Positions 63,805 to 64,000 of a stretch of 64,000 bases of DNA are shown piece after piece. Position numbers and translations under genes: made by a program. The notes below the pieces were generated by a model, which did not search any database, was not told the origin of the DNA, and saw only the letters and a list, made by a program, of their open reading frames with translations. Source of the stretch: Zasmidium citrigriseum (lineage: Eukaryota; Ascomycota; Dothideomycetes; Mycosphaerellales; Mycosphaerellaceae); the NCBI GenBank assembly GCA_002786025.1, contig NHNW01000022.1, positions 496,001 to 560,000 on the forward strand, read 5' to 3'. Within the stretch, counting starts at the first letter, position 1. Every line of letters starts with the position of its first letter.

Positions 63805-64000
63805 CTACTGCTGTTTGCATTGGCTCCTCTTGCGAGCAGTCTTAGAATCGCTCTTCAGATCCGCGTTGTCTTCACGATCGCGTGCCTTATGCCGACTTTG
63901 CCGATGCCATGAGCTCTGATCAGAATCACTTGTGGGAGCCTGATCCTCCGGCCTAATCTCCATGTCGTTGAACCGATCGACAAGCTTGCTCTGTACTTCC
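63805..64000 (-). CDS. C-terminal fragment of a gene that continues beyond the window
   Basis: Reading the minus strand from the right edge, an open frame runs about 65 codons to a TAG at 63805-63807. It reads VQSKLVDRFNDMEIRPEDQA then SDSDQSSWHRQSRHKARDRE and ends KTARKRSQCKQQ. Composition (acidic then basic, Ser/Arg-rich) looks like the tail of a nuclear or disordered protein. It lacks a start inside the window, so family and function cannot be told. It precedes the 63069-63674 gene on the same strand. Confidence 0.45.
   Translation of the reverse strand, partial: EVQSKLVDRFNDMEIRPEDQAPTSDSDQSSWHRQSRHKARDREDNADLKSDSKTARKRSQCKQQ

Overview
The window is nuclear DNA of a filamentous ascomycete (Pezizomycotina). 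Genes are split by short introns (mostly 45-75 nt) with GT-AG and a few GC-AG borders. There are two HET-domain genes, fungal cell-wall enzymes (GH3, GH131, a six-hairpin hydrolase), an M43 secreted protease, small secreted cysteine-rich proteins, and a Tc1/mariner copy carrying C-to-T/G-to-A damage of the repeat-induced point mutation (RIP) type. A Dothideomycete is my guess for the class; the sequence alone does not prove it.

Region 1 (1-13.8 kb) is metabolic. It holds the 3' part of a GH3 beta-glucosidase, a PRISE-type reductase, a seven-exon FMN-dependent alpha-hydroxyacid oxidase divergent from a D-2-hydroxyacid dehydrogenase, a three-repeat Myb protein divergent from a copper amine oxidase, and an amino-acid permease. 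Oxidases, dehydrogenases, a transporter and a DNA-binding protein side by side suggest a catabolic cluster for amines or amino acids; this is inference.

Region 2 (15.5-25.9 kb) has a DUF998 membrane protein, a DHA1-type MFS exporter convergent with an unusual aquaporin (second pore motif NLA), the transcription coactivator SUB1/PC4 divergent from an SDR, a small secreted cysteine protein, and a fungal multi-pass membrane protein.

Region 3 (26.2-38.3 kb) is gene-poor accessory DNA. It has a complete-length but dead mariner element (26184-27527, TIRs and TA duplication intact), an unresolved possible gene beside it, an M43 metalloprotease, a large secreted glycoside hydrolase, a 3.2 kb stretch with no recognisable gene, a small orphan gene and a NodB/CE4 deacetylase.

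Region 4 (38.9-45.3 kb) has two convergent HET-domain genes, a LITAF-domain protein and a single-pass Ser/Thr-rich surface protein. Region 5 (45.4-48.3 kb) is the housekeeping divergent pair PEX7 and RFT1. Region 6 (48.5-56.8 kb) is secretory: a small secreted protein, GH131, a two-repeat CC-x-CCH protein and a DUF1254/DUF1214 protein, plus two hypothetical proteins.

Region 7 (57-64 kb) is chromatin and replication: a NASP/Sim3-type histone chaperone sharing a promoter, with three CGCGT boxes, with the DNA polymerase epsilon subunit DPB2. Three small unknown genes and the end of another at the right edge follow. Exon borders were placed by eye from splice consensus, frame continuity and family resemblance; no alignment or transcript was available.
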